Shown here one piece after another: positions 50,680 to 59,809 of a stretch of 64,000 bases of DNA (within the stretch, counting starts at the first letter, position 1; each line of letters starts with the position of its first letter). A program made the position numbers and the translations under genes. Origin of the DNA: DAOTUB01 sp034437455 (GTDB taxonomy: Bacteria > Chloroflexota > Anaerolineae > B4-G1). The notes beneath the pieces were generated by a model. It saw only the letters and a program-made list of their open reading frames with translations. It ran no database searches and was not told the DNA's origin. The stretch lies in the NCBI GenBank assembly GCA_034437455.1, contig DAOTUB010000029.1, positions 1 to 64,000 on the forward strand. Direction: 5' to 3'.

Positions 50680-51213
50680 ATGAGCGATACACAACTTCCA
50701 AAAGGCTACGTGCAGGTCTACACAGGGGACGGCAAAGGCAAGACGACCGCTGCGCTTGGCCTGGCACTGCGAGCCTCTGGCCACGGACTGCGCACCTACG
50801 TCGGCCAGTTTATGAAAGGTCAGCACTATGGAGAACTGGAGGCCCTGTGCGATCACCCTGGCATCACGATCGAGCAGTACGGGGACGTGCGCTGCATCCG
50901 CCGCGAGGAGGTCACCCCGGAGCACGTCGCCCAGGCTCGGCGAGGGCTGGAGCGGGCGCGGGAGGCGATGCTCTCCGGGCAGTACGACATCGTGGTGCTG
51001 GACGAGCTCAACGTGGCGATCTGGTTCGGCTTGCTGACCGTGAAGGAGGTGCTGGCGCTGCTCGAACAGCGACCGGAGCGCGTGGAACTGATCCTCACCG
51101 GTCGCCGCGCTCCGCAGGAATTGATCGAGCGGGCGGACCTGGTGACAGAGATGCGGGAGGTGAAGCACTACTACCAGCAGGGTGTGATGGCGCGGGCGGG
51201 AATTGAACGGTGA
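50680..51213 (+). CDS. cobO: Cob(I)alamin adenosyltransferase CobO/BtuR
   Basis: 177 residues: YTGDGKGKTTAALGLALRA (P-loop), VGQFMKGQHYGE, DIVVLDELNVAIWFGLL, LILTGRRAPQELIERADLVT. Makes adenosylcobalamin, the chromophore of CarH-type regulators such as that at 33480. Confidence 0.95.
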   Translation: MSDTQLPKGYVQVYTGDGKGKTTAALGLALRASGHGLRTYVGQFMKGQHYGELEALCDHPGITIEQYGDVRCIRREEVTPEHVAQARRGLERAREAMLSGQYDIVVLDELNVAIWFGLLTVKEVLALLEQRPERVELILTGRRAPQELIERADLVTEMREVKHYYQQGVMARAGIER

Positions 51214-51226
51214 GGGTCGCGGTTAA

Positions 51227-52558
51227 ATGAATACCATTGTGTCCTCTCGCTCGCTCTGTGTGATCTTGTCCATGCTGCTGGCTTGCCTGGTTGCGCTGTT
51301 CCTCCTGGGCGGGCTTGCCGTCGCCGCTCCCGACTCGCCTCAGAGGGCGTCTATTGCTCACGAGCAGGCCATCTCTGACGTCATTTTTCAGATCACCACC
51401 CAGACGCTGGTTTATGAACTGACCGGGCTGACCGGCGAGCGGCCTGTCATTGTGGCTGGTTCTCTCTACACAATTGCTACCCGTAACTCTTACCAGACGG
51501 AAGCGATCTCGATGGCGACCCGTTACGTCTATGAGCAACTTGCCGCCGATGGTTTGGGCGTCGCTTACCATAACTATACCTGGAAAACAATCTATCACTG
51601 GCGCAACGTGGTGGCGGAAAAGCCGGGCGCAGTGGATCCCAACGCGATCTATATCATCACCGCTCACGTGGACGATCTGCCCGAAGGCGACCTGGCTCCC
51701 GGCGCGGACGACAATGGTTCCGGCTCCGTCGCCGTCCTGATGGCTGCCCGGCTGTTGGAGAGCCATCACTTTGCCCACACCCTTCGCTTCGTCCTCTTTA
51801 CCGGCGAGGAGCAGGGATTGCGGGGCAGCGACGCTTATGTAACTGATTGCGCGGCTCGTGGGGAGAGCATTGAGGGTGTGATCAACCTGGATATGATCGG
51901 CTACAACACCGGTGAGCCATTGTTCGACGTCTATGCTCGCAGTGGAACCGAGCCGGGTGCTTCCGAGTCTCGACAACTGGCCGACGTCATCTCAGACGTG
52001 GTGGGGATATACAACCTCGATCTTATCCCGCACCGGATTGATGATGACAAGTATCCCTTGAAGTATGGGAGCGATCAGTGGAGTTTCCTCACGTATGGCT
52101 ACCCGGCGATTTTGGTCATCGAAGATTGGGATGACTCTACGTCCCACTATCACAAAATCTCTGATAGGCTCTCCACGCTCGATCTGGACTATTATGCCGA
52201 CGCCACTCGCGCCGCCATCGCTGCCATCGCTCACCTGGGGCAACTGCTGCCGGAGGGCCATCTTTCGGGCACGATTCACGCTCTGGACACGGGTTATCCG
52301 TTGCCCGATGCCACAGTCGTCGCTTCCTGCCCGGCGTATCACGATGTTTTTACTACCGTGACGAACGTCAGTGGGACTTTTTTCTCGACCCTTCCAGCCG
52401 GCAGTTATACGATCACCGTTCGTCCGTTGTCTCCCAGGTATCGCTCCGCTACCATAACCAACGTGCTCGTCATCACCGACACCGTTGCGGTGCGAGACGT
52501 CGCGCTGGAGCTGTGGCCATACTCGTTTTACCTGCCCCGGATCGCCCGTGAATGGTAA
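51227..52558 (+). CDS. Secreted M28-family zinc aminopeptidase
   Basis: 443 residues. Signal peptide (ILSMLLACLVALFLLGGLAVAA). Zinc ligands in ITAHVDD, GADDNGSGSVAVL, LFTGEEQGLRGS and NLDMIGYN. A C-terminal Ig-like/carboxypeptidase-regulatory domain (GHLSGTIHALDTGYPLPDA) ends with the FYLPRI type tail frequent on exported Chloroflexota proteins. Extracellular peptide degradation. Confidence 0.9.
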   Translation: MNTIVSSRSLCVILSMLLACLVALFLLGGLAVAAPDSPQRASIAHEQAISDVIFQITTQTLVYELTGLTGERPVIVAGSLYTIATRNSYQTEAISMATRYVYEQLAADGLGVAYHNYTWKTIYHWRNVVAEKPGAVDPNAIYIITAHVDDLPEGDLAPGADDNGSGSVAVLMAARLLESHHFAHTLRFVLFTGEEQGLRGSDAYVTDCAARGESIEGVINLDMIGYNTGEPLFDVYARSGTEPGASESRQLADVISDVVGIYNLDLIPHRIDDDKYPLKYGSDQWSFLTYGYPAILVIEDWDDSTSHYHKISDRLSTLDLDYYADATRAAIAAIAHLGQLLPEGHLSGTIHALDTGYPLPDATVVASCPAYHDVFTTVTNVSGTFFSTLPAGSYTITVRPLSPRYRSATITNVLVITDTVAVRDVALELWPYSFYLPRIAREW

Positions 52559-53342
52559 GCGCATTTTCTCTGGCTACGTCTTTGATCTGGACGGCACCGT
52601 TTATTTGGGGGATGCGCTTTTGCCGGGAGCCAGACGCATGGTCGAGACGCTGCGAGCGATGGGTTCCCGCGTCGTTTTTCTCAGCAACAAGCCCCTCCAA
52701 ACCCGCGCCGATTACGCCGCCAAACTGACCCGCCTAGGCATCCCCACCGCGCCCGACGAGGTGATCAATTCCTCCTGGGTGCTGATCCGTTGGCTGGAGC
52801 GAGAGGCACCAGGCGCGGCCCTCTTTGTCGTCGGAGAGCCGCCACTGCTCGCGGAGTTGCGTGCTGCTGGCTTTCGCCTGACCGACCGGGCCGCCGAGGT
52901 CGAGTTCGTCGTCGCCTCCTTCGACCGCACCTTCGACTATCGCAAGCTCCAGGTCGCCTTCGACGCTATCCGCGCCGGGGCGCGCTTCGTCGCCACCAAC
53001 GCCGACCGCTACTGTCCTACTCCGAGCGGTGGACTCCCCGACGCGGCAGCCGTCATCGGCGCGATCGAGGGCTGCACCGGCAAGAGCGTCGAGGTCGTCG
53101 TCGGCAAACCCTCGCCCATCACCGCCCGCGCCATCCTCGACCGCTTGCAACTCCTCGCTGCGGAGTGCATCATCGTTGGGGACCGGCTGGAGACGGATAT
53201 TTTGATGGGTCAGGAGGCGGGAATGGCGACCGCGGTCGTGCTCACCGGCGTCACCACGCCCGAACTGCTGGCTGCTTCCGAGATTCAGTCCGACTACGTG
53301 CTCCGCCGGCTGGACGAGTTGTTGCCCGCGCCGGATTTGTGA
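52548..53342 (+). CDS. HAD-IIA hydrolase (NagD/AraL-like sugar phosphatase)
   Basis: 264 residues: GYVFDLDGTVYLGDALLPGA, VVFLSNKPLQTRADYAAKL, VVGKPSPITARAI, IVGDRLETDILMGQEAGM. GTG 52548 overlaps the peptidase end. Dephosphorylates small sugar phosphates or pNP-phosphate. Confidence 0.88.
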   Translation: MNGKRIFSGYVFDLDGTVYLGDALLPGARRMVETLRAMGSRVVFLSNKPLQTRADYAAKLTRLGIPTAPDEVINSSWVLIRWLEREAPGAALFVVGEPPLLAELRAAGFRLTDRAAEVEFVVASFDRTFDYRKLQVAFDAIRAGARFVATNADRYCPTPSGGLPDAAAVIGAIEGCTGKSVEVVVGKPSPITARAILDRLQLLAAECIIVGDRLETDILMGQEAGMATAVVLTGVTTPELLAASEIQSDYVLRRLDELLPAPDL

Positions 53343-53355
53343 ATCTCGGACGATT

Positions 53356-53790
53356 TCACAAGTGTCGCGTAGCTCGCTGCAGGGCGCAGGCCAGGATGTC
53401 GGCGTGATCAAAGGCTAGCGGTGGTGGGTCGTGGGCAGGCCACCAGCGAGCCTCGGCGGCGTCGTCCCCGGCGCGGGTGGGGGTGGTGGGGAGGACCAGT
53501 GCCAGGTAGGCCACCGTGATGACGTGACCGCGCGGGTCCCGCCCCGGATCGCCAAAGGTGTGCAGTTGCTCCAGGTGGACGTCCCGGACGCCGGTCTCCT
53601 CCTCCAGTTCCCGCCGCGCCGCTTCCTCCAGCGACTCGCCCACTTCGACAAAGCCGCCAGGGATGGCCCACTTTCCCTCGAAGGGCGGATGTCCGCGCCG
53701 GATGAGCAACACCTGCAACTTCTCCTCGCGCTGGGTGAAGATGACGACGTCTGCGGTCACGGACGGGTGTGGGTAGTCTTCCAGTGGCAT
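53356..53790 (-). CDS. Nudix hydrolase
   Basis: 144 residues with a full Nudix box (GGFVEVGESLEEAARRELEE, then ETGV). ADP-ribose/ADP-sugar type by overall pattern (GDPGRDPRGHVITVAYLAL). Confidence 0.92.
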   Translation of the reverse strand: MPLEDYPHPSVTADVVIFTQREEKLQVLLIRRGHPPFEGKWAIPGGFVEVGESLEEAARRELEEETGVRDVHLEQLHTFGDPGRDPRGHVITVAYLALVLPTTPTRAGDDAAEARWWPAHDPPPLAFDHADILACALQRATRHL

Positions 53791-53816
53791 AGGCAGCCTC
53801 TTTTCTCAGTGAGACC

Positions 53817-54845
53817 TCAAGGCGTGATCACCGTGCGCACAGCGTCGCCAAACTGCTCAAGCCCCGCCATTGCCTCGTTGATCGCGTCGGCGTCCAATGG
53901 TACGGTGCGGGTGATCACGTCCGAGAGGTCGAGCTTCCCCCGGCGGACGAGCTCGATCAACAGCGGCAGCTCCTGCAGCAGGTGATCGTTGGAGCCGATG
54001 ACCTCGGCCTCTTTGCCCAGGAGTTGCCGGTAGACGTCGATCTCGAGGGGCTTGTCGGTAAGCCCCACCATCACGGCGCGACCGAGTATCGCCAGGGAGT
54101 GGACTGCCTGTTGCATCGTCTGGGGAAGTCCGATCAGTTCGAGGGCCACATCCACGCCTCGCCCCCTGGTCAGCCGGTGAATCTCGGCCACCGGATCGCC
54201 CTGCGCGGCGTTCACCGGGATCGCGCCGTGTGTTTCGGCCAGCGCCAGTTTGCTCTCGTTGATGTCCACCGCATAGACCTCCAGAGCGCCAAAAGCGCGG
54301 GTGAGCTGGATGGCCGACATGCCCAATCCCCCGACCCCAAAGATCGCCGCCGTCTCGCCCGGTTGGAACCTCGCTTTGCGCAGGGCGTGGAACGAGGTGG
54401 CCGAGGAGCACATCATCACCGCTCCCTGCTCGAAGGGGATCTCGTCGGGCAGGAGCACGGCGCTGCGGGCGGGCACGGCGATGTACTCGGCGTAGCCGCC
54501 GTCGCGGTGTTTGCCGATCATGGCGCCCTCGGCGCAGAACTGCTCGCTGCCCACGCTGCAATAATAACAATCGCCGCAAGTGACCAGGTAATGCAGACAG
54601 ACCCGATCGCCGAACTGCACGTTGGTCACTTGCGGCCCGATTTCTTCCACGACCCCGGCGACCTCGTGCCCCAAGGTCTGGGGCAACGAGCTGACCGGCG
54701 AGACACCCGCCCGGTAGTGCACGTCCGAGTGGCAAATCCCGGTGGCCTTGACGCGCACGAGCACATCTCTCTCGCCCACGTGGGGCAGAGGCACCTCTCG
54801 CATCTCCAGGGGTTTTCCTATTTCGATCAATTGAACGGCTTTCAT
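53817..54845 (-). CDS. Zinc-dependent alcohol dehydrogenase family protein
   Basis: 342 residues of the MDR family: catalytic Zn ligands in TGICHSDVHY and GHEVAGVVEEIG, structural Zn in CGDCYYCSVGSEQFC, cofactor loop FGVGGLGMSAIQL with an NAD-type acid in VYAVDINESKL. Substrate unknown. Confidence 0.92.
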   Translation of the reverse strand: MKAVQLIEIGKPLEMREVPLPHVGERDVLVRVKATGICHSDVHYRAGVSPVSSLPQTLGHEVAGVVEEIGPQVTNVQFGDRVCLHYLVTCGDCYYCSVGSEQFCAEGAMIGKHRDGGYAEYIAVPARSAVLLPDEIPFEQGAVMMCSSATSFHALRKARFQPGETAAIFGVGGLGMSAIQLTRAFGALEVYAVDINESKLALAETHGAIPVNAAQGDPVAEIHRLTRGRGVDVALELIGLPQTMQQAVHSLAILGRAVMVGLTDKPLEIDVYRQLLGKEAEVIGSNDHLLQELPLLIELVRRGKLDLSDVITRTVPLDADAINEAMAGLEQFGDAVRTVITP

Positions 54846-54867
54846 GCGGTTCCTCCGTTGTTGATTT

Positions 54868-55848
54868 CTATAATCCGAGCAAGCGAATTGCATTCTCGCC
54901 CAATATCTCGGCTTTTTCCTCCGCTGTGATCTCCAGTTGATTGATACTTGAGATCATCTTTTCCAGGCTTCCGATCTGATGTGGGTAATCGCTTCCGGCG
55001 ATCAGTTGCTTGGCTCCGGCAAAATCAATGGCGAATTGCAATGCTTTGACGTCAAAGTTGACGGTATCGTAATAAAAGTCCTGCAGGTATTCGCTGGGAG
55101 GCTTGTCAATGTGCTCTCGGCATTCTGCGTACGCTTCATATCCCCGGTCGAACCGCTCGGCCAGGTAGGGCACGGCTCCGCCCAGATGTCCCAGCACCCA
55201 CCGGATGTTGGGGAACCGCTCGGCCACTCCACTGAACACCAGGCTGGCCGCGGCCAACGTCGTGTCGGCGACGAAGCCGACCAACGGCATGAGCATATAG
55301 TCCATCATCGCTGCCACGCCCACGGGGTAGGTGGGATGGATAAAGAACGCGACGTTCATCTTGTTCGCTTTCTCATAGAGCGGCCAGAAACGGCGGTCGC
55401 TCAACGCGACGCCATTTGCGTTGCTGAATAAAGTCGCTCCCTTCAACCCCAATTCAGAGAGGGCATACTCCAACTCGACGACGGACGCTTTGGGATCGTT
55501 CAAAGGGAGCGTCGCCAGCGGGATGAAGTGGTCGCCATACTTGTCCTGGATGTCGGCAAAGCTCTCGTTCACCAGGCGGCTCAATTCGACGGAGCGTTCT
55601 GGGGTCTCGATCAACGTACCGGGAGCGGTGAAAGAGACGATCTGCTTGTCCACTCCCGCTTTTTCCAGCACGGCTTTTCGGACGTCCATCAGCCGGTGGC
55701 CGGGGACGAGGATATTGTAATCGCCGGGTGAATGGAGCACCGGGTTGTCGTCGGCGTCGAAGGTCACTTTGTAGGCGCTGGGTCCGGCCTGAACTGCCTC
55801 GACGTACTTGGGTGGGTAGACGTGGTTGTGAATATCAATGATGGTCAT
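54868..55848 (-). CDS. Amidohydrolase_2 (ACMSD-like) family protein
   Basis: 326 residues, metal-binding DIHNHVYPP, FFIHPTYPVG, LGHLGGAVPYLAERFDRG, GSDYPHQIGS. ACMSD-like decarboxylase or hydrolase. Next to an alcohol dehydrogenase, as often in aromatic or keto-acid degradation, but the pathway cannot be named. Confidence 0.85.
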   Translation of the reverse strand: MTIIDIHNHVYPPKYVEAVQAGPSAYKVTFDADDNPVLHSPGDYNILVPGHRLMDVRKAVLEKAGVDKQIVSFTAPGTLIETPERSVELSRLVNESFADIQDKYGDHFIPLATLPLNDPKASVVELEYALSELGLKGATLFSNANGVALSDRRFWPLYEKANKMNVAFFIHPTYPVGVAAMMDYMLMPLVGFVADTTLAAASLVFSGVAERFPNIRWVLGHLGGAVPYLAERFDRGYEAYAECREHIDKPPSEYLQDFYYDTVNFDVKALQFAIDFAGAKQLIAGSDYPHQIGSLEKMISSINQLEITAEEKAEILGENAIRLLGL

Positions 55849-56004
55849 CGTTCACTCCTTTTCGATGATCGAGTTCTCTGCGACTTTTTCCCATTATACA
55901 CAAGATCGGTTCATGCGGAAAGGCGCGGTGTAGTGATTGGCTTTTCTGAGGATATTCTGGTATACTCTGCTGCAATGGATTCCAAACGCAAAGGAAACAA
56001 CTCG

Positions 56005-56496
56005 ATGGATATTACGACGCTGATTCTGGCCATTGTCGCGGCGATCTTGTTGGCTGTCGCTTTTTGGCGCGGACGAGACCTGCCGCTGGCCGGGTTGCTG
56101 GCTGGCGGCCACACCCTGTGGCGCAACTTGCCTCTGCTATTGCTGGGGTTTGTGATCGCCGGGTTGGCGCAGGTGCTCATCCCCAGAGAGTCGATCACGA
56201 ACTGGTTGGGCGCCGAAGCGGGCTTTAAGGGCATCTTGATCGGTTGTGTCGTCGGTGGACTGGTGCCGGGCGCGCCATACGCCACCTTTCCTCTCGTGGC
56301 CGCGCTTTATCAGGGTGGGGCGAGCATGGGCGCGGTAGTGGGCTTTGTCTCCGCCTGGGCACTGTGGTCGGTGTCGCGCCTGCCCGTCGAGATCGCGCTG
56401 ATCGACCCCAGGGCGGCCCTCGTTCGCTACGTGGTTACCTTCGTCGTGCCGCCCCTCGCCGGGCTGGCAGCCGAAGTTATCGCCCGGGTGTTGTAG
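56005..56496 (+). CDS. Permease-like membrane protein (DUF318/ArsP type)
   Basis: 163 residues with about five helices; LLLGFVIAGLAQVLIP, GILIGCVVGGLVPGAPYATF match half of the DUF318/SO_0444 permease group. Start at 56005 has AAGGAA. TATACT at 55961 may be its -10. Confidence 0.65.
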   Translation: MDITTLILAIVAAILLAVAFWRGRDLPLAGLLAGGHTLWRNLPLLLLGFVIAGLAQVLIPRESITNWLGAEAGFKGILIGCVVGGLVPGAPYATFPLVAALYQGGASMGAVVGFVSAWALWSVSRLPVEIALIDPRAALVRYVVTFVVPPLAGLAAEVIARVL

Positions 56497-56566
56497 GGCG
56501 CGGTTGAGCGTCCCGCAGCAGTTGAGTACGATGTGTGGGCAAATACACCAGCAAGCGGAGGTGTAC

Positions 56567-56610
56567 TTGACACCGTTTCGGGGTGTGGTAAAATTCAATC
56601 GTTGAATTTT
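56567..56610 (+). promoter_or_regulatory. Promoter and palindromic operator of the polysaccharide operon
   Basis: TTGACA (56567-56572), 16 bases, TAAAAT (56589-56594). A perfect palindrome, AAAATTCAA / TCG / TTGAATTTT (56590-56610), overlaps the -10: classical repressor site, likely for the regulator gene 27 bases downstream. Confidence 0.85.
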
Positions 56611-56637
56611 AACTGACCGATAGCCTGGAAGGTCCCG

Positions 56638-57105
56638 ATGGCGAAAGTAGAGCATCAACTGCGCATCCTGGAGGCTTTGGAGCGCGAACCCGATACGACT
56701 CAGGCCAGCCTGGCCGCCCAGTTGGGCGTGGCGGTGGGCACCGTCAACTGGTATCTCAAGCGTATGGTGCGCAGGGGGTACGTCAAGGCGAAACAGATGG
56801 AACGTCGCCGGTTAAAGTATTTCGTCACGCCGCAAGGGCTGGCCCTGAAGGCCCGCTTGACCAAGGAGTATATGGAGGTTTCGCTGCGGGTCTATCGCGA
56901 GTTGCGCGAGGCGGCGCGGGAGACGTTGGCCCAGGTGCGCGATGGCGGCTACTCGACGGTCAAGGCCGACGGCAGGGGGGAGGCGATGGAGATCTTTGGG
57001 TTGACCTGCCTGGAAGAAGGCGTGGGTATTGATAGAGATCCTGCCGGACCGCTGCCGGAGGTGTGGGCGGAGGGGACGCAGTTTGTGGTGGAGTGGCCGG
57101 AGTAG
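56638..57105 (+). CDS. Winged-helix (MarR-type) regulator
   Basis: 155 residues: ILEALEREPDTTQASLAAQL, GVAVGTVNWYLKRMVRRGYV, wing KAKQMERRRLKYFVTPQGLA. Probably autoregulates at the palindrome on the -10 box and controls the sugar genes that follow within 2 bases. C-terminal 60 residues unique. Confidence 0.85.
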   Translation: MAKVEHQLRILEALEREPDTTQASLAAQLGVAVGTVNWYLKRMVRRGYVKAKQMERRRLKYFVTPQGLALKARLTKEYMEVSLRVYRELREAARETLAQVRDGGYSTVKADGRGEAMEIFGLTCLEEGVGIDRDPAGPLPEVWAEGTQFVVEWPE

Positions 57106-57107
57106 CG

Positions 57108-57740
57108 ATGCATAAGGGTGTCAGAATTCATCCCACAGCCGAGGTTTCGGAGCAGGCGGAGATTGGCGAGGGGACCTCGATCTGGCATCAGGCGCAGGTG
57201 CGAGAGGGTACTCGCATCGGTCGCAACTGTATCCTGAGCAAAGGAGTGTACGTGGATACTGGCGTCGTCCTGGGCGACAATGTCAAGGTTCAGAACTATG
57301 TCTCCATCTATCACGGGGTCACTATCGAGAATGGGGTCTTTTGCGGCCCGCATTGCGTCTTTACGAACGACAAGCGACCCCGCGCCATCAACGCCGATGG
57401 GTCGCTCAAAGGCGCTGACGATTGGGAGTTGACCCGAACGCTGATCAAGAAAGGCGCATCTATTGGCGCGAACGCCGTCATTGTCTGCGGCGTGACCATC
57501 GGCGCGTGGGCAATGATCGGCTCGGGGGCAGTCGTGTCGCGGGATGTGCCCGATCATGGGTTGGTGTGGGGGAACCCGGCGCGGTTGCACGGATTTGTCT
57601 GTTCCTGTGGACAGCGGCTGCAAGGGGAAGAGGAGACACGCGCAAGCGGACAAGGAGAGGGGGAGACAATTGCTCTGCAATGTCTCGGATGCGGAGCGAT
57701 AATCCAGATCAACAGAATAGACTGGGAGGGAATGGAATGA
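57108..57740 (+). CDS. WbpD/WlbB-like UDP-aminosugar N-acetyltransferase
   Basis: 210 residues of the left-handed beta-helix hexapeptide family: IGEGTSIWHQAQVREGTRIG, IGRNCILSKGVYVDTGVVLG, GPHCVFTNDKRPRA, GASIGANAVIVCGVTIG. An extra C-terminal zinc-ribbon (FVCSCGQRL, LQCLGCGAII) follows. Acetylates the 3-amino sugar made by the next enzyme. Overlaps it by four bases. Confidence 0.88.
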   Translation: MHKGVRIHPTAEVSEQAEIGEGTSIWHQAQVREGTRIGRNCILSKGVYVDTGVVLGDNVKVQNYVSIYHGVTIENGVFCGPHCVFTNDKRPRAINADGSLKGADDWELTRTLIKKGASIGANAVIVCGVTIGAWAMIGSGAVVSRDVPDHGLVWGNPARLHGFVCSCGQRLQGEEETRASGQGEGETIALQCLGCGAIIQINRIDWEGME

Positions 57741-58807
57741 TTCCGATTGCGAGACCGCAGATGGGGGAGGAGGAGAAACGGGCCGTCCTGGAGGTGTTGG
57801 AGTCGGGTATGCTGGCCCAGGGGCCGAAGGTGAAGGCGTTTGAGGAAGCCTTTGCCGAGATGTGCGGCGTCCGGCACGCGATAGCCACCTCCTCTGGGAC
57901 GACGGCGTTGCACGCGGCGTTGTTGGCTCACGGGATTGGGCCAGGGGATGAGGTAATTACGACGCCGTTCACGTTCATTTCCTCTGCCAACTCGATCCTG
58001 TTCGTCGAGGCTCAGCCGGTTTTCGTGGACATCGATCCGGTGACGTTCAATATGGATCCCAATCTATTGGAGGCAGCGATCACTCCCCGGACGAAAGCCA
58101 TCATGCCGGTGCATCTGTTCGGGCTGCTGGCGGATATGGATCCAATTATGGAGCTGGCCGAGCAGCACGGGTTGGTCGTGATCGAGGATGCCTGTCAGGC
58201 GCACGGCGCCGAGTATCATGGCCAGCGTGCCGGTTCGTTTGGCACGGGCACCTTTTCTCTTTACCCGACCAAGAACATCACCTCGGCGGAAGGCGGGATG
58301 ATCACCACCGACGACGATCAGATCGCGGATGCTTGCCGGATGCTCCGTCACCACGGCATGCGGCGGCGATATTATCACGATGAACTCGGCTTTAACTTTC
58401 GGATGACCGACGTTCACGCGGCCATTGGGCTGGCGCAGATACGAAAGCTGGATCGCTTCAATGAAGCGCGGATGGCTAACGCTCGTTTCTTGAGCAAGCA
58501 TTTGCGCGGCGTCATCACGCCAACGATACCGGAGGGCTGCAAGCACGTCTTTCATCAGTATACGATCCGGGTGCCGGATGGGCGGCGGGATGCGATGATG
58601 GAGCATTTGAGGGAGCGCGGCATTGGCACTGCAATTTATTACCCTGTTCCTGTTCACAAACAGACCTATTACGTGCAGACGTTGGGATACGATTTGCACT
58701 TTCCAGAGGCCGAGAAGGCCGCGGCGGAGGTGCTCTCGCTTCCGGTCCACCCGGGGCTTGACCGGGATGACCTGGAGCGGATCGTGGAGGAGGTGAACGC
58801 ACTGTGA
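57737..58807 (+). CDS. WbpE-like DegT/DnrJ/EryC1 aminotransferase
   Basis: 356 residues: IPIARPQMGEEEKRAVLEVL, ATSSGTTALHAALLA, IEDACQAHGAEYHG, FSLYPTKNITSAEGGMI (PLP lysine). Converts 3-keto-UDP-sugar to 3-amino-sugar. Next start GTG overlaps its stop. Confidence 0.93.
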   Translation: MIPIARPQMGEEEKRAVLEVLESGMLAQGPKVKAFEEAFAEMCGVRHAIATSSGTTALHAALLAHGIGPGDEVITTPFTFISSANSILFVEAQPVFVDIDPVTFNMDPNLLEAAITPRTKAIMPVHLFGLLADMDPIMELAEQHGLVVIEDACQAHGAEYHGQRAGSFGTGTFSLYPTKNITSAEGGMITTDDDQIADACRMLRHHGMRRRYYHDELGFNFRMTDVHAAIGLAQIRKLDRFNEARMANARFLSKHLRGVITPTIPEGCKHVFHQYTIRVPDGRRDAMMEHLRERGIGTAIYYPVPVHKQTYYVQTLGYDLHFPEAEKAAAEVLSLPVHPGLDRDDLERIVEEVNAL

Positions 58808-59799
58808 CACGAGCAGCCGTCATCGGCGTGGGGGCGATGGGACGGAATCACGCCCGCGTCTACAACGAGATGCCAGACGTGGAACTGGCTGCGGTAGCGG
58901 ATCTGAATCTGAAGTTGGCCCAGGATTCGGTCCGGTTGCATGGAGGACGCATCTACACGGACTATCGGGTCATGCTGGAAGAGATCCAGCCGGATGTGGT
59001 ATCGGTGGCCGTCCCGACGCAAGTTCATTACCGGGTGGTGTTGGACGCGCTGGAGGCGGGCTGCCACGTCCTGGTGGAAAAGCCCATCGCAGCTACGCTG
59101 GAAGAGGGGCGGCGCATGATCGAGCGGGCTGCCGAGTTGGACCGGGTGCTTGCCGTCGGGCACATTGAGCGGTATAATCCGGCGGTGATCGAACTGAAGC
59201 GGCGGCTGGACGCGGGGGAACTGGGCCAAATTTTTCAGATCCATGCTCGCCGATTAGGCCCCTTCCCGGCTCGAGTACGCGATGTGGGCGTGGTCGTCGA
59301 CCTGGCGCCGCACGACCTGGACATTATGCGCCACCTCACGGGCAAGGAGGTGCGACGGCTGTACGCCGAGACAGAGCAGGAGATTCACACTGCGCACGAG
59401 GATCTGTTCTCGGGCCTGATCCGTTTTGAAGGCGGCGTGGTGGGCGTGCTGAACATCAACTGGCTCACGCCGACAAAGGTGCGCGAGATCACCGTCACTG
59501 GTCAGCGGGGGATGTTCCTGGCGAATTTACTCACCCAGGACCTGTACTTTTACGAGAATGAGGAGGCCGGCGATCTGGATTGGAACCACCTGAGCCTGCT
59601 GCGCGGGGTGGGCGAGGGACGGATGGTACGCTTGCGACTCCACCGGCGCGAGCCACTGCGGGCGGAGCTGGAGGCATTCGTCGTGGTAGCGCAGGGAGAG
59701 CAAGGAATGACGGTGTGTGGTGAGGATGGGTTGGTGGCCCTGGAACTGGCGCAGGCGCTGGTACGGTCGGGGCAAGAAGGGCGTGTGATCGGGTTATAG
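58804..59799 (+). CDS. WbpB-like Gfo/Idh/MocA dehydrogenase
   Basis: 331 residues: VIGVGAMGRNHARVY (NAD loop), HVLVEKPIAATLEEG (Lys-Pro catalytic motif), GHIERYNPAVIELK. Oxidises UDP-GlcNAcA at C3. GTG start. Confidence 0.92.
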   Translation: MTRAAVIGVGAMGRNHARVYNEMPDVELAAVADLNLKLAQDSVRLHGGRIYTDYRVMLEEIQPDVVSVAVPTQVHYRVVLDALEAGCHVLVEKPIAATLEEGRRMIERAAELDRVLAVGHIERYNPAVIELKRRLDAGELGQIFQIHARRLGPFPARVRDVGVVVDLAPHDLDIMRHLTGKEVRRLYAETEQEIHTAHEDLFSGLIRFEGGVVGVLNINWLTPTKVREITVTGQRGMFLANLLTQDLYFYENEEAGDLDWNHLSLLRGVGEGRMVRLRLHRREPLRAELEAFVVVAQGEQGMTVCGEDGLVALELAQALVRSGQEGRVIGL

Positions 59800-59809
59800 G
59801 ATTGGAGCA